Source of the DNA: Ignavibacteriota bacterium
GTDB taxonomy: Bacteria > Bacteroidota > Ignavibacteria > Ignavibacteriales > Melioribacteraceae
Reading direction: 5' to 3'
DNA: 64,000 bases
Assembly: GCA_013112585.1 (NCBI GenBank)
Contig: JABFGH010000005.1
Coordinates: 94,501 to 158,500, forward strand
The translations under genes and the position numbers were made by a program. This document shows positions 46,956-56,008 of this stretch, piece by piece. The stretch's first letter is position 1, and every line of letters starts with the position of its first letter. The notes under the pieces were generated by a model. That model was not told the DNA's origin and did no database searches. It saw nothing but the letters and a program-made list of their open reading frames with translations.

Positions 46956-47972
46956 TTGAAAAGAAAAATCAAAATACTTAAGCAAATAGCTATACTATTT
47001 TTTCTCGCTGCATCAACAACATTTGCACAATCTGAGGTAAGCAAAATCAGCAGCAGACCCGGTGCATTCGGAAGAATGGGATTTGGTGCAAGAGGTATTG
47101 GAATGGGTAATGCAATGTCGGGCGTTATTCACGGGAACATATCGTCATATTATAATCCGGCATTAAGCCCATTTCAGAGCGGCAATTCATTTCAAACGGG
47201 TTACTCATTTCTTTCATTAGATAGATCACTTAATTTTTTGAGCTTTACCAAAAATTTTGAGTTTGGAAAAAAGAAAGATAATGCCGGAAATGTAAAGCCC
47301 CGCTCAACTGCGGGATTAAGCATTGGATTAATCAATGCCGGAGTAAGCGATATTCAAGAAAGAGATAATCAAGGCAACTTGACAGACGAATTATCAACCT
47401 CAGAGAATATGGCATATCTCGGTTTATCAACAAGGTTTTCTGAAAAGGTAGCAATTGGCATAACTATAAAATTCTTTTATTATAAACTCTATGAAGATTT
47501 AACGAGCACCGGCGTAGGCTTGGATATTGGAGCTTTATATTTATTGAATGATAATATTACACTCTCGTTTTTGTTTTCTGATTTGAATAGTAAATATGAT
47601 TGGGATTCCAATGAATTGTATGGTCAAAGCGGAACCAGCATTGAAGAAAGATTTCCCGTTAGAAAAACATTTGGTATAACATACAAACTAAACGAACCTA
47701 ATATTATTCTTGCCGCCGAAGTGGAGAACAGCAATGCTGAAACTACTTACCTTCGTTTTGGTGCGGAGTATAATTTGTACGATGGTTTATTTTTAAGGGG
47801 CGGCATGGATAGATTGAATTTAAGCAACTCTGATTTTCCCGTTCGCCCTTCGTTAGGATTTTCATATTTTTACAATTGGAATTCTGTAAAACTTGGAGTT
47901 GACTATGCGTTTGTTGTTGAACCTTATTCATCATCAGATCAGCATATAATAGGTGTTACAATAAATTTTTAA
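46956..47972 (+). CDS. PorV/PorQ-family outer-membrane barrel
   Basis: Start TTG 46956. The 338 residues have a signal peptide ending TFAQ, then the family signature GAFGRMGFGARGIGMGNAM and SSYYNPALSPF. Alternating strands follow and a terminal strand ends INF. It belongs with PorV, PorQ and UPF0164 proteins. Whether it helps T9SS attach cargo or acts as a general barrel is unknown. It follows the T9SS propeller gene by 20 bases, so the two may work together. Confidence 0.82.
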   Translation: MKRKIKILKQIAILFFLAASTTFAQSEVSKISSRPGAFGRMGFGARGIGMGNAMSGVIHGNISSYYNPALSPFQSGNSFQTGYSFLSLDRSLNFLSFTKNFEFGKKKDNAGNVKPRSTAGLSIGLINAGVSDIQERDNQGNLTDELSTSENMAYLGLSTRFSEKVAIGITIKFFYYKLYEDLTSTGVGLDIGALYLLNDNITLSFLFSDLNSKYDWDSNELYGQSGTSIEERFPVRKTFGITYKLNEPNIILAAEVENSNAETTYLRFGAEYNLYDGLFLRGGMDRLNLSNSDFPVRPSLGFSYFYNWNSVKLGVDYAFVVEPYSSSDQHIIGVTINF

Positions 47973-47996
47973 TTTTTAATCCGGAAAAATACTTAG

Positions 47997-48893
47997 ATGA
48001 AAAAAGCATTAGGAATATTATTGATTTTAACCTCTGTTAATTTTGCACAAAGTGCAGGCAAAAGCGGAATGGCATTTTTGAAGAATGGATTTGGTGCAAG
48101 AAACATTGCAATGGGTGATCTAGGAGTTACTTCTGCAAAAGATGTTACTGCTTTAAATTACAACCCTGCCTTACTTACGAATTATAAAAGCGCTCAAGTT
48201 TCAGTTACACATAATGAATGGATTAATGATGTAAAAAGCGAAATGATTGGCGCAAGTTTTAAAATGTTTAATCTGCCCTTTGCGTTAGGCTTAAACACAA
48301 CATCTATTTCAGATATTGAAATTAGAACAAAGCCGGGTGAAGCTGAATCAACTTTTAATGCACACTATTTTTTCGGCAGTTTATCAACGGGTTTTCATAT
48401 TGTTGATGATTTATCTTTTGGAGTAACATTTAAGTATTTATACGAAGGATTATTTACCGATGCCGCAACCGGCTACGGGTTTGATTTTGGTTTAAGTTAT
48501 AACACCGCAATTGAAGGACTAATCTTCGGCGGAACAATCAGAAATTTGGGTTCAATGAACGAACTGCGTGCAGAAGCAACAAAATTGCCGGTTGATTTAC
48601 GTTTCGGCGGTGAATATACTTTTAATGTAGAAGATATAAATTCTGATATTACAGTTTTGAGCGGATTTCAAAAATACTTAGAGACTGACGATACCCACAT
48701 ACATTTTGGTGCTGAAATACTTTATGATAAATTAATTGCTGTTCGTGCCGGGTTTATGACCGGTTACGAATCCAAAGGTTTAACTGCGGGATTAGGCGTA
48801 ATTTGGGACAATGTAAACTTTGATTATGCTTTTACTCCATTTGATTATGGGTTAGGCAGCACTCACACAATTTCGGTTGCTTACACATTTTAG
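47997..48893 (+). CDS. PorV/PorQ-family outer-membrane barrel, second copy
   Basis: The 298 residues start with a signal peptide (LGILLILTSVNFAQ). The family motif is FLKNGFGARNIAMGDLGV and TALNYNPALL, followed by barrel strands ending SVAYTF. It is closest in kind to the preceding gene and to porV. It ends the operon; a non-coding palindrome-rich element follows. Confidence 0.82.
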   Translation: MKKALGILLILTSVNFAQSAGKSGMAFLKNGFGARNIAMGDLGVTSAKDVTALNYNPALLTNYKSAQVSVTHNEWINDVKSEMIGASFKMFNLPFALGLNTTSISDIEIRTKPGEAESTFNAHYFFGSLSTGFHIVDDLSFGVTFKYLYEGLFTDAATGYGFDFGLSYNTAIEGLIFGGTIRNLGSMNELRAEATKLPVDLRFGGEYTFNVEDINSDITVLSGFQKYLETDDTHIHFGAEILYDKLIAVRAGFMTGYESKGLTAGLGVIWDNVNFDYAFTPFDYGLGSTHTISVAYTF

Positions 48894-48949
48894 GAATCAT
48901 TACTGTTAAGGCTAAGTTCCAATAATCACAGCAAAATAAATTCATACTT

Positions 48950-49130
48950 GAACTACTCCGTAGTTCATTATTACAGCGTTACTTTTTACCACGGATTATA
49001 TCCGTGGTTATTAAACTTTAACCCCTTCGGGGTAATTTTGTTCGACTACGAAGTAGTCAAATGTAAATAACCATAGGAGAATCCTATGGAATTAAAGAAA
49101 GAGTATATTACTGCAACCCCAGAGGGGTTG
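48950..49130. repeat. Element of six consecutive triloop palindromes
   Basis: The 387-base gap 48894-49280 has no gene. It contains six hairpins, each with a three-base loop: 48950-48966 (GAACTAC/GTAGTTC), 48988-49008 (ACCACGGAT/ATCCGTGGT), 49021-49033 (ACCCC/GGGGT), 49044-49058 (GACTAC/GTAGTC), 49071-49089 (CCATAGGA/TCCTATGG) and 49114-49130 (CAACCCC/GGGGTTG). Stem types recur in the order A-B-C-A-B-C. All stems are perfect, so selection on structure is likely. No transposase is associated here. It is probably a dispersed palindromic element or a structured RNA. Confidence 0.75.
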
Positions 49131-49206
49131 AATAAGTAAAACTTAACCCTGTTAATAAATTTTAAATTATCAACAGTTCTTTATTCATTTCTATTCAAAG
49201 TAGTGC

Positions 49207-49237
49207 TTGATATACATTTTATAAGTTGTTACAATTG
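49207..49237 (+). promoter_or_regulatory. Candidate promoter for the glycan cluster
   Basis: TTGATA at 49207 and TACAATTG at 49230 are spaced 23 bases start to start, a partial match to the -33/-7 pattern. It sits about 45 bases before the first glycosyltransferase start at 49281. Confidence 0.3.
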
Positions 49238-49280
49238 AATGATTCAAATGTATATTTTACTCAACCTTTGCTAACATATA

Positions 49281-50291
49281 ATGACAAAAGCTAATCTTAA
49301 TGAAATTTACTTATCGTTGAATAAAAACGTAGAAAAAGTTTTTGTTGTTCCTAAAATAAAATATCATTCGCCCGAAACAGATTATCTTTACCGGCTTTAT
49401 TTTGATATGCTGAATTCACCTGAAAGTAAAATTAAAGTTGAAAGCTTTTCGGTGTTTGCTCATCCCCTTATATTTTTAAAGTTTGCCGCCCAAAGAAAAG
49501 CCGTTCTCCATTATCACTGGTTCGAAGTACAGGATATAAAATCATTGGCGGGAATCTTTTGGAAACTTATTTGGATTATTCTTTATAAAATTATCGGCGG
49601 AAAAATTGTCTGGACTGTCCATAATAAATATCCGCACACAGTAAATTTTAAATCGTTTAATAAAACAATCCGCAAGTTTATGGCTTCTCTAGCAGATAAG
49701 CTGCTTGTTCACTGCAGCGCCGCTATTGATATAATGACAGATGTACTAAATGTTAGAAGAGATAAATTTTCAATAGTTGAGCATCCCGATTTTAGTGCTC
49801 ATATTTTTGATAGAGCGGAAGCAGAAAAGCAATTCAATCAAAAATATGGTTTGGGCATTAACAGTAGTGATAGAATATTTTTAATGTTCGGACAAATAGC
49901 TTCGTACAAAGGTATTTTGGAATGTGCCGGAATATTTTCCGGACTGGAGAAAAATAAAAAACTAATTATTGCCGGTGCCGCAAAAAAGGGAAATCTTGAA
50001 TATTTTTCTAAATTAAAAAATATTTGTGATAATTCTGAAAACATAATTTTAATTGATAAAATTATTCCGGAAAGTGAAGTGCCCATATTTTTTAATTTAG
50101 CTGATTACGTTATTTTCAATTATAATCAAGTGCTTACCTCAGGCGGAATTATACTTGCATTAAACTATAATAAAAAAATAATTGCTCCTAAAATTGGCTG
50201 CATTCCGGGAATTAAAAGTGAAAACATTTTATTATTTGATAAATCGAATTCAAGCGAAAGTGAATTACATAAATTGCTGAAGAATACTTAA
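49281..50291 (+). CDS. Glycosyltransferase, GT4-like (GT-B fold)
   Basis: The 336-residue protein has a GT-B layout. The N-terminal half shows HYHWFEVQDIKSL and IVWTVHNKYPHT. The C-terminal half carries the nucleotide-sugar-binding part with IFLMFGQIASYKGILE, KLIIAGAAKK and a late FNYNQVLTSGGIILAL region. No predicted signal peptide, so it is probably cytoplasmic or at the membrane face. The gene opens the polysaccharide cluster. Confidence 0.82.
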   Translation: MTKANLNEIYLSLNKNVEKVFVVPKIKYHSPETDYLYRLYFDMLNSPESKIKVESFSVFAHPLIFLKFAAQRKAVLHYHWFEVQDIKSLAGIFWKLIWIILYKIIGGKIVWTVHNKYPHTVNFKSFNKTIRKFMASLADKLLVHCSAAIDIMTDVLNVRRDKFSIVEHPDFSAHIFDRAEAEKQFNQKYGLGINSSDRIFLMFGQIASYKGILECAGIFSGLEKNKKLIIAGAAKKGNLEYFSKLKNICDNSENIILIDKIIPESEVPIFFNLADYVIFNYNQVLTSGGIILALNYNKKIIAPKIGCIPGIKSENILLFDKSNSSESELHKLLKNT

Positions 50292-50292
50292 A

Positions 50293-51693
50293 ATGAAAAT
50301 CACAAAGAACACGCAAAATATATTCTACTTATTCTCGCTCGATTTTATAGTGAGGCTCTTTGGGTTTTTTGCGACTGCATATTTAGCACGCACACTCGGC
50401 AAAGAAGGGTTCGGACTTATAAATATCGGGTTAGGAATTTTAAGTTACGCTCTGATAATCAGTATCGGCGGGCTTAATTTGCTTGGTGTTCGCAAAGTTG
50501 CTGCCGGTGAGCCGGACTTAAGCTTCTTAACTTCAAAAATTATTTTGTTAAGATTGCTGCTTTCCTTTTTAGTTTTCATTTTGTTTGCGGTAATAATTTA
50601 CTTTTTATTTGACGCAATAAGTTTTACCGTCAGTTTAATGTATCTCATTTATTTGTTTCCTGCCGCATTGCTCATCGAGTGGTATTTTCAAGGTAAGCAG
50701 CGAATGGGAAATATTGCCGCGGGGAAAGCATTGGGTATGGGTGCATATTTAATTTTAGTTTTAATACTTATTCAATCCCCCGATGATATATTGTTTACGC
50801 CAATTGCATGGGCATTCGGTGTTTTGATAAACGCAGTATTTTTATTTATGATGGCGGCTGAAAGTGACAGACCCTTGCTGAAGAATATTCTAAAAATTGA
50901 CAGCCTCGGTTTACTTAAAGAATCACTCCCTTTAGCAGGCGCCTCAATTATTGCTCAAATTGTAATTATGTTTCCGGTAATATTTATTGGAATTACAATT
51001 GGCAATGCTGATGCAGGTATTTACAGTGCTGCATTTAAAATTATTGTTTTAATACTCGTACTCGATAGAGTTTTCAATGCTCTTTTCTTTCCGAAAATTG
51101 TAAACCATTTAAATCACATGCCCGACAAGGTTGAAGATATATTTAAGACAGTGCTTAAAATTATTTGCTTTGCTTCAACTTCTATTGCACTAATAGTTTT
51201 GCTAATTGGTGAACCGGTAATATTACTTGTTTTCGGCGAGGAATACTTAAGTTCCGTGCCGTTGTTTCAATATTTAATCGGCTACTTTGTGCTTACACTA
51301 ATCAACTCGGTTTTTACATATACTTTAATTGGAATGCACAAAGAAAAAGTATATACAATCTCACTCGCCTTAGGTGCGGCAATGTTTTTTGTTTTCGGTA
51401 TAACAATAACAATGATAATAGGTACAGTGGGAATGGCAATTGGTTTAGTTATCTTTGAGTTAAGCGCACTTACTTATATGGTATTAAACTTAAAAGAAAT
51501 TAAATACAGTATTGTTAGAACAATTATTATTCCGCTTCTCTTTACATTTTTAACTGCTGCAAGTTTGGTTGAATTACTTCACTTAAGTTTAATGGCGGAA
51601 CTTTTAATAACATTTACAGCAATTATATTGTTAGCTTTCACAATTAAAATTGGCAAAAGAGAATTTAATTTTTTTAAGCAGGTATTATTTTGA
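50293..51693 (+). CDS. Polysaccharide flippase (Wzx/MATE-like)
   Basis: The 466-residue protein has about 12 to 14 hydrophobic helices with the typical start LFGFFATAYLARTLGKEGFGLINIG. It belongs to the oligosaccharide flippase family that moves lipid-linked glycan units across the inner membrane. It is tightly packed between the first glycosyltransferase and the deacetylase-like gene (four-base overlap with the latter). Confidence 0.88.
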   Translation: MKITKNTQNIFYLFSLDFIVRLFGFFATAYLARTLGKEGFGLINIGLGILSYALIISIGGLNLLGVRKVAAGEPDLSFLTSKIILLRLLLSFLVFILFAVIIYFLFDAISFTVSLMYLIYLFPAALLIEWYFQGKQRMGNIAAGKALGMGAYLILVLILIQSPDDILFTPIAWAFGVLINAVFLFMMAAESDRPLLKNILKIDSLGLLKESLPLAGASIIAQIVIMFPVIFIGITIGNADAGIYSAAFKIIVLILVLDRVFNALFFPKIVNHLNHMPDKVEDIFKTVLKIICFASTSIALIVLLIGEPVILLVFGEEYLSSVPLFQYLIGYFVLTLINSVFTYTLIGMHKEKVYTISLALGAAMFFVFGITITMIIGTVGMAIGLVIFELSALTYMVLNLKEIKYSIVRTIIIPLLFTFLTAASLVELLHLSLMAELLITFTAIILLAFTIKIGKREFNFFKQVLF

Positions 51694-53237
51694 ATCTAAC
51701 TATCGGCATAATCGGTAAATCTGTTGAATGGGAAATCATTCTCAATCAAATTGGCTTAGCTTTTAGCAAAGTTAATAAAGTTGAAGATTTAACAAACTTT
51801 CGATTACTAATTATTATTGATAAAGATATTAGATTTGATAAAAATGAATTTCACAAGTTTATTAATAGTGGCGGCTCAATTTTAACTACTGCAAATGCTG
51901 CAAATAATTTTTTTGGATTAAGCAGCAGTAAACGTTTTGTAAGTTATACTCAATCCGCTGATGGAATATTTGCCGATATAGAAATTTGTGATATTTACAC
52001 TTCGCTTAATATTTCTGATAAAGCAAATGTACTTGAAGATCAATCAGACAAGGCAATTATTTACGTTGATAAAATCGGCAAAGGAAATATTGTAGTTCTG
52101 CCGGATAAATTAATTGAATGCTGCTTCAAAGTTAAAACAGTAAGAAAAAATTTCGCCTCAAATTATAGTGACCGCTTTCCGAATGAACGCGTATCGCAAG
52201 TATCAAAATCAAAAATATTTCAAATAGTCAGAACATCATTAGAATATTTATTCCATAGCGCCGGACTGCCTTTTGCGCATTTATGGTTTTATCCTAACGG
52301 TGAAAGAACCATTTTTAATTTTAGAATTGATACAGATTTTGGAACGGAGAAAGAGGTTTTTGATCTTTATGAAATTCTTGATCGAAATGAAATACCGGGT
52401 ACATGGTTCATTGAAGTTAAATCAAAAGAGAAATGGCTTTCTAAGTTCTCGCAATTTCAAAATCAAGAATTAGCATATCATTGCTATCGGCACAGAATGA
52501 CAAAAAATAAAATTCAAAATGAATTAGATTTTGAAAAGGGACGAAAACTTCTGGTTGAAAATGGAATTAAGGTAAATGGATATGCAGCACCATACGGCGA
52601 GTGGAGCGAAGATATTGGCGAACTGATTGAAAAATTTGAATTTCAATATTCATCAGAGTTTGGCTACGCTTATGATGGATTACCTTTTTATCCAATACTT
52701 AATAACAGAAAATCAAGCGTGCTTCAAATTCCCGTTCACCCAATTAGCACAAATAGATTGATTCATGCCGGAACCGATAGTAAAAATCTTATCAAATATT
52801 TTTCCGATTTGATGGATAACAAAATTTATAATTTTGAACCTCTATTTTTTTATACGCATCCTTTTGAAAAAGAATATGATTTTTTCGATCAATTATTTCA
52901 GGAAATAAATAAACGTAAAATGCATAAAACAACATTGGCGGAATATTCTAAGTGGTGGAAAGAACGGCTTAAGAAAAATTGGAACATGAAATATGAAAAT
53001 GGTAATTTAATTTTAGATACTGATAATAAAGATGAATCTTACTTTGTAAGAGTTATGGAGACTACCGGTAAAGAATATTTAGCTCCCCTCATTTCTGATT
53101 TCGGAAGCAATAATAAAATTGAACTGAAGAGAATTAAACCTAACATAGTGGAAGTCGATTATCAGCAATTACGAAAATATACATTCAAAATGTTTAAACA
53201 CGATATACTATTTAAAGTGAGAAAAATGCAGCAATGA
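51690..53237 (+). CDS. Polysaccharide-deacetylase-like protein with N-terminal Rossmann-type domain
   Basis: Of 515 residues, the first ~190 form an alpha/beta domain (LLIIIDKDIRF, INSGGSILTTANA) of the glutamine-amidotransferase-like kind without a visible catalytic Cys. From about residue 205 comes a NodB-type deacetylase: FRIDTDFG with the metal Asp pair, YHCYRHRM with a His pair, and YAAPYGEWSEDIG. The final ~100 residues are beta-rich. It likely modifies the glycan made by this cluster. Substrate unknown. Confidence 0.75.
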   Translation: MNLTIGIIGKSVEWEIILNQIGLAFSKVNKVEDLTNFRLLIIIDKDIRFDKNEFHKFINSGGSILTTANAANNFFGLSSSKRFVSYTQSADGIFADIEICDIYTSLNISDKANVLEDQSDKAIIYVDKIGKGNIVVLPDKLIECCFKVKTVRKNFASNYSDRFPNERVSQVSKSKIFQIVRTSLEYLFHSAGLPFAHLWFYPNGERTIFNFRIDTDFGTEKEVFDLYEILDRNEIPGTWFIEVKSKEKWLSKFSQFQNQELAYHCYRHRMTKNKIQNELDFEKGRKLLVENGIKVNGYAAPYGEWSEDIGELIEKFEFQYSSEFGYAYDGLPFYPILNNRKSSVLQIPVHPISTNRLIHAGTDSKNLIKYFSDLMDNKIYNFEPLFFYTHPFEKEYDFFDQLFQEINKRKMHKTTLAEYSKWWKERLKKNWNMKYENGNLILDTDNKDESYFVRVMETTGKEYLAPLISDFGSNNKIELKRIKPNIVEVDYQQLRKYTFKMFKHDILFKVRKMQQ

Positions 53238-54271
53238 AAATATGTTTTGCTACACATGACGGCGTGACCATTGCCAAAGGCGGAGTTTACGTTAAGATAA
53301 TGGAATTTAAAAAACATTATGAAAGCCGGGGTATCGATGTCGAACTTTTTGATATTTGGAATTCCGTTGACAGATTAAAAGATTTTGATTTAGTGCATCT
53401 GCTGCCGGCAAATCTGGCGCTTTTCAATTTGGCGCGCAACTTAAAATTTAACAACATTAAATTCGTATGCGAACCGGTTTTCTTTTCCAACCATTCAACT
53501 AATTTTCTAAAAGCAATTAGCTCGGTTGATAAACTTGCAAGAAAATTTGCAAAGGGTGTCTGGTTCGATTACGGTTTTATCAGGGATATTTGTGAATGGT
53601 CGGAATTGGTTTTGCCGAACACTCAAACCGAAGCCGATAAAATTTCGAAGGGATTTGGAATTAGTGAGTCAAAAATTAAAGTAATCCAAAATGGTGTATC
53701 GGAAAGGTTTTTACATGGTGATCCCGATTTGTTTAAGAAAAAATATGGACTGGAAAAATTTATATTAAATGTTGGTCATGTAGGTCCATATCGTAAAAAC
53801 ATGCTGCGATTTATAAAAGCTGTAAATAAAATCGATATACCGGCAGTAATCATCGGTAAAATTTCCGATGCCGGAGAAACCGCTGCAGTTATGAAAGAGG
53901 CGGAAAAAAATAAGAACATACATTTTATTAGTGATATTCCCAACGATTCGCCTCTGCTCGCATCTGCTTATGCAGCATGCGATACTTTTGTTTTACCTTC
54001 GTTATTTGAAACACCGGGGATTGCTGCTTTAGAAGCCGCTTTAGGCGGAGCCAAAATCGTGATAACTAAATACGGCGGCACAAAGGATTACTTTGAAAAT
54101 TATGCGGAATATGTTGACCCATACTCAATTGAGAATATTCAAACTGCAATAGAAAAATCTTTGAACAACAATAAGAGCAGTGAGGCAAAAAAATATATAC
54201 AAGCGAATTTTCTTTGGGAACAAGTTGCGGAGAAAACTCTTAAAACTTATGAAAGTTTGATCAAGAAATAA
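53234..54271 (+). CDS. Glycosyltransferase family 4
   Basis: The 345 residues show the GT4 pattern: an N-terminal KICFATHDGVTIAKGGVYVK, a VLPNTQTEADKISK hinge, ILNVGHVGPYRKNM, and the EX7E-containing FVLPSLFETPGIAALEAAL. It uses an NDP-sugar to extend a glycan. It overlaps the preceding deacetylase-like gene by four bases. Confidence 0.92.
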   Translation: MKICFATHDGVTIAKGGVYVKIMEFKKHYESRGIDVELFDIWNSVDRLKDFDLVHLLPANLALFNLARNLKFNNIKFVCEPVFFSNHSTNFLKAISSVDKLARKFAKGVWFDYGFIRDICEWSELVLPNTQTEADKISKGFGISESKIKVIQNGVSERFLHGDPDLFKKKYGLEKFILNVGHVGPYRKNMLRFIKAVNKIDIPAVIIGKISDAGETAAVMKEAEKNKNIHFISDIPNDSPLLASAYAACDTFVLPSLFETPGIAALEAALGGAKIVITKYGGTKDYFENYAEYVDPYSIENIQTAIEKSLNNNKSSEAKKYIQANFLWEQVAEKTLKTYESLIKK

Positions 54272-54272
54272 T

Positions 54273-55283
54273 ATGAGCGAGCCGAGATTTTTAATTGTAA
54301 GACCTGATAGAATAGGCGATGTGGTATTATCAACTCCGATTCCTCGTGCACTTAAAAAAAAATATCCTAAAAGTTTTGTGGCGATGTTAATACGCAGTTA
54401 TACACAAGACTTATTTTTAAATAATCCCTATGTGGATGAAACTATTTTAATTGATGATACAAAAGGAAATAGAAAATCATTTTTTGAAAGTTTGAAAGAA
54501 ATACGAAAGCACAAATTTACCCATTCATTCACACTGCTTCCTGAAGAGAAAAACAATTACTTACTTTTTTTGGCGGGCATAAAATATCGTGTGGGAGTGG
54601 GGCATAAATTTTATCAATTTATAACAAACACAAAAAGTGTGTACCGAAGAAAATACAAACCATTGCGGCATGAAGCAGATTACTGTTTGGACAGTATTAG
54701 AAAAATAGGTGTTGAAGATGACGGATTGGGCACAGAAATATTTTTATCGGAAAATGAAAAAAAAATAGTTGAACAAAAAAGAAGTGAATTACTGGGTTCC
54801 AAAAAATATCTAATTGGTATTCATTCAACAAGCGGTAATTCGGCTCCTAACTGGAAACCGAACACTTATGCCGACTTGATAAACGAGTTAACTCAAAACC
54901 AAAATATCAGTGTTGTCTGCACAGATAACAAAGTACCTTCTGAAATTAAATCTATTCCGAATATCATTTCCCCTAATGTTGATAGGTCTTTGCGGGATTC
55001 AATATTAAATTTTGCAAGTTTAGATTTCCTCATCTCTGCGAGTACCGGTCCCATGCATATTGCTGCAGCACTAAAAGTAAAAACCATTTCACTTTTTTGT
55101 CCGCTCACCGCCACTTCACCAAAGCTATGGGCTCCTCAAGGAAACGAAAAAGAAATATTATTACCTTCAGAAAACTATTGCGGCAATCAGTGCTCCGGTG
55201 ACCCTAAAAATTGTAGTTTTGAAGGCAGGGGAGGTATTGAGCTGGAAAGAGTGATAAATTTGCTGGAGGAAAAATATTTTTAG
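54273..55283 (+). CDS. Family 9 glycosyltransferase (heptosyltransferase-like)
   Basis: The 336-residue protein has the GT9 features FLIVRPDRIGDVVLSTPIPRAL and ASTGPMHIAAALKVKTISLFCPL, with SPKLWAPQGN near the end. These enzymes add heptose or similar sugars to lipopolysaccharide core. A Cys-rich tail (CGNQCSGDPKNCSFEG) is present. It ends the glycan operon. Confidence 0.92.
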   Translation: MSEPRFLIVRPDRIGDVVLSTPIPRALKKKYPKSFVAMLIRSYTQDLFLNNPYVDETILIDDTKGNRKSFFESLKEIRKHKFTHSFTLLPEEKNNYLLFLAGIKYRVGVGHKFYQFITNTKSVYRRKYKPLRHEADYCLDSIRKIGVEDDGLGTEIFLSENEKKIVEQKRSELLGSKKYLIGIHSTSGNSAPNWKPNTYADLINELTQNQNISVVCTDNKVPSEIKSIPNIISPNVDRSLRDSILNFASLDFLISASTGPMHIAAALKVKTISLFCPLTATSPKLWAPQGNEKEILLPSENYCGNQCSGDPKNCSFEGRGGIELERVINLLEEKYF

Positions 55284-55292
55284 CAATTTACT

Positions 55293-55322
55293 TTTGTATA
55301 AAATGTAATTCCGCTATATTTG
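55293..55322 (+). promoter_or_regulatory. Candidate promoter of the SRP RNA
   Basis: TTTG at 55293 and TATATTTG at 55315 match the Bacteroidota -33/-7 consensus, with starts 22 bases apart. A start of transcription 7-15 bases downstream would place the 5' end close to the RNA beginning at 55343. Confidence 0.55.
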
Positions 55323-55342
55323 CAATTCAATTTATAAAGTTT

Positions 55343-55432
<90 letters not shown>

Positions 55433-55434
55433 TT

Positions 55435-55899
55435 TTATTTTATAGGCGGAATTAAAAATTTCAAAGTTCCGCTCCCTTTTACAATCCCGTTTTCAAAATT
55501 AATTGCAGCTATAGCTCCCGGCTCAAATGTATTTTTTGATCCGGAATAAGAAATAAAAAATGAAACATGATAAGCTAAATCGGGCATATGCCCAACTACA
55601 ATAATATCTTCTGCATCAATTACATTAACTACTTCAAGTAAATCTTCACTGCTGCTGCCGGGTGCCAGTTTAAAATCTTCACATAAAACCGATTCATTGT
55701 AAAATTCATTTTTAATTATCTCAGCTGTTTGTTTTGTTCTTTTTAATGGCGAGGTAATTATATAATCAGCTTTTGTGAAATATTGTTTCCAAAGTTGAAT
55801 GGAATTTTTAATAGATGAAATTCCGTTTTCGGTCAATTCTCTTTTGCTGTCCGGGCTGCCGCCTTTCGCCTCTCCATGCCTCACTAAGTACAAATTCAT
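55435..55899 (-). CDS. SixA-like histidine phosphatase
   Basis: The 154-residue protein starts with LYLVRHGEAKGG, carrying the catalytic RHG. TSPLKRTKQTAEII follows, then VVGHMPDL with the second His. Size and motifs fit SixA-type phosphohistidine phosphatases. In E. coli SixA acts on the phosphotransferase system; the partner here is unknown. It converges on the SRP RNA gene. Confidence 0.88.
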   Translation of the reverse strand: MNLYLVRHGEAKGGSPDSKRELTENGISSIKNSIQLWKQYFTKADYIITSPLKRTKQTAEIIKNEFYNESVLCEDFKLAPGSSSEDLLEVVNVIDAEDIIVVGHMPDLAYHVSFFISYSGSKNTFEPGAIAAINFENGIVKGSGTLKFLIPPIK

Positions 55900-56008
55900 T
55901 TTCTTGTTCCGAATAAAAATAAAATAAAAATTAATTTTTTCTTTGTAATACCAAAATACAATTTTATTTTGCTACTTAAACCGATAATTATTACTGCAGC
56001 CTATTAAG

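Noticed and set aside
48950-49130. Considered as a CRISPR array.
   Set aside because: The repeats are different short palindromes with three-base loops and no equal spacers; no cas genes are nearby.
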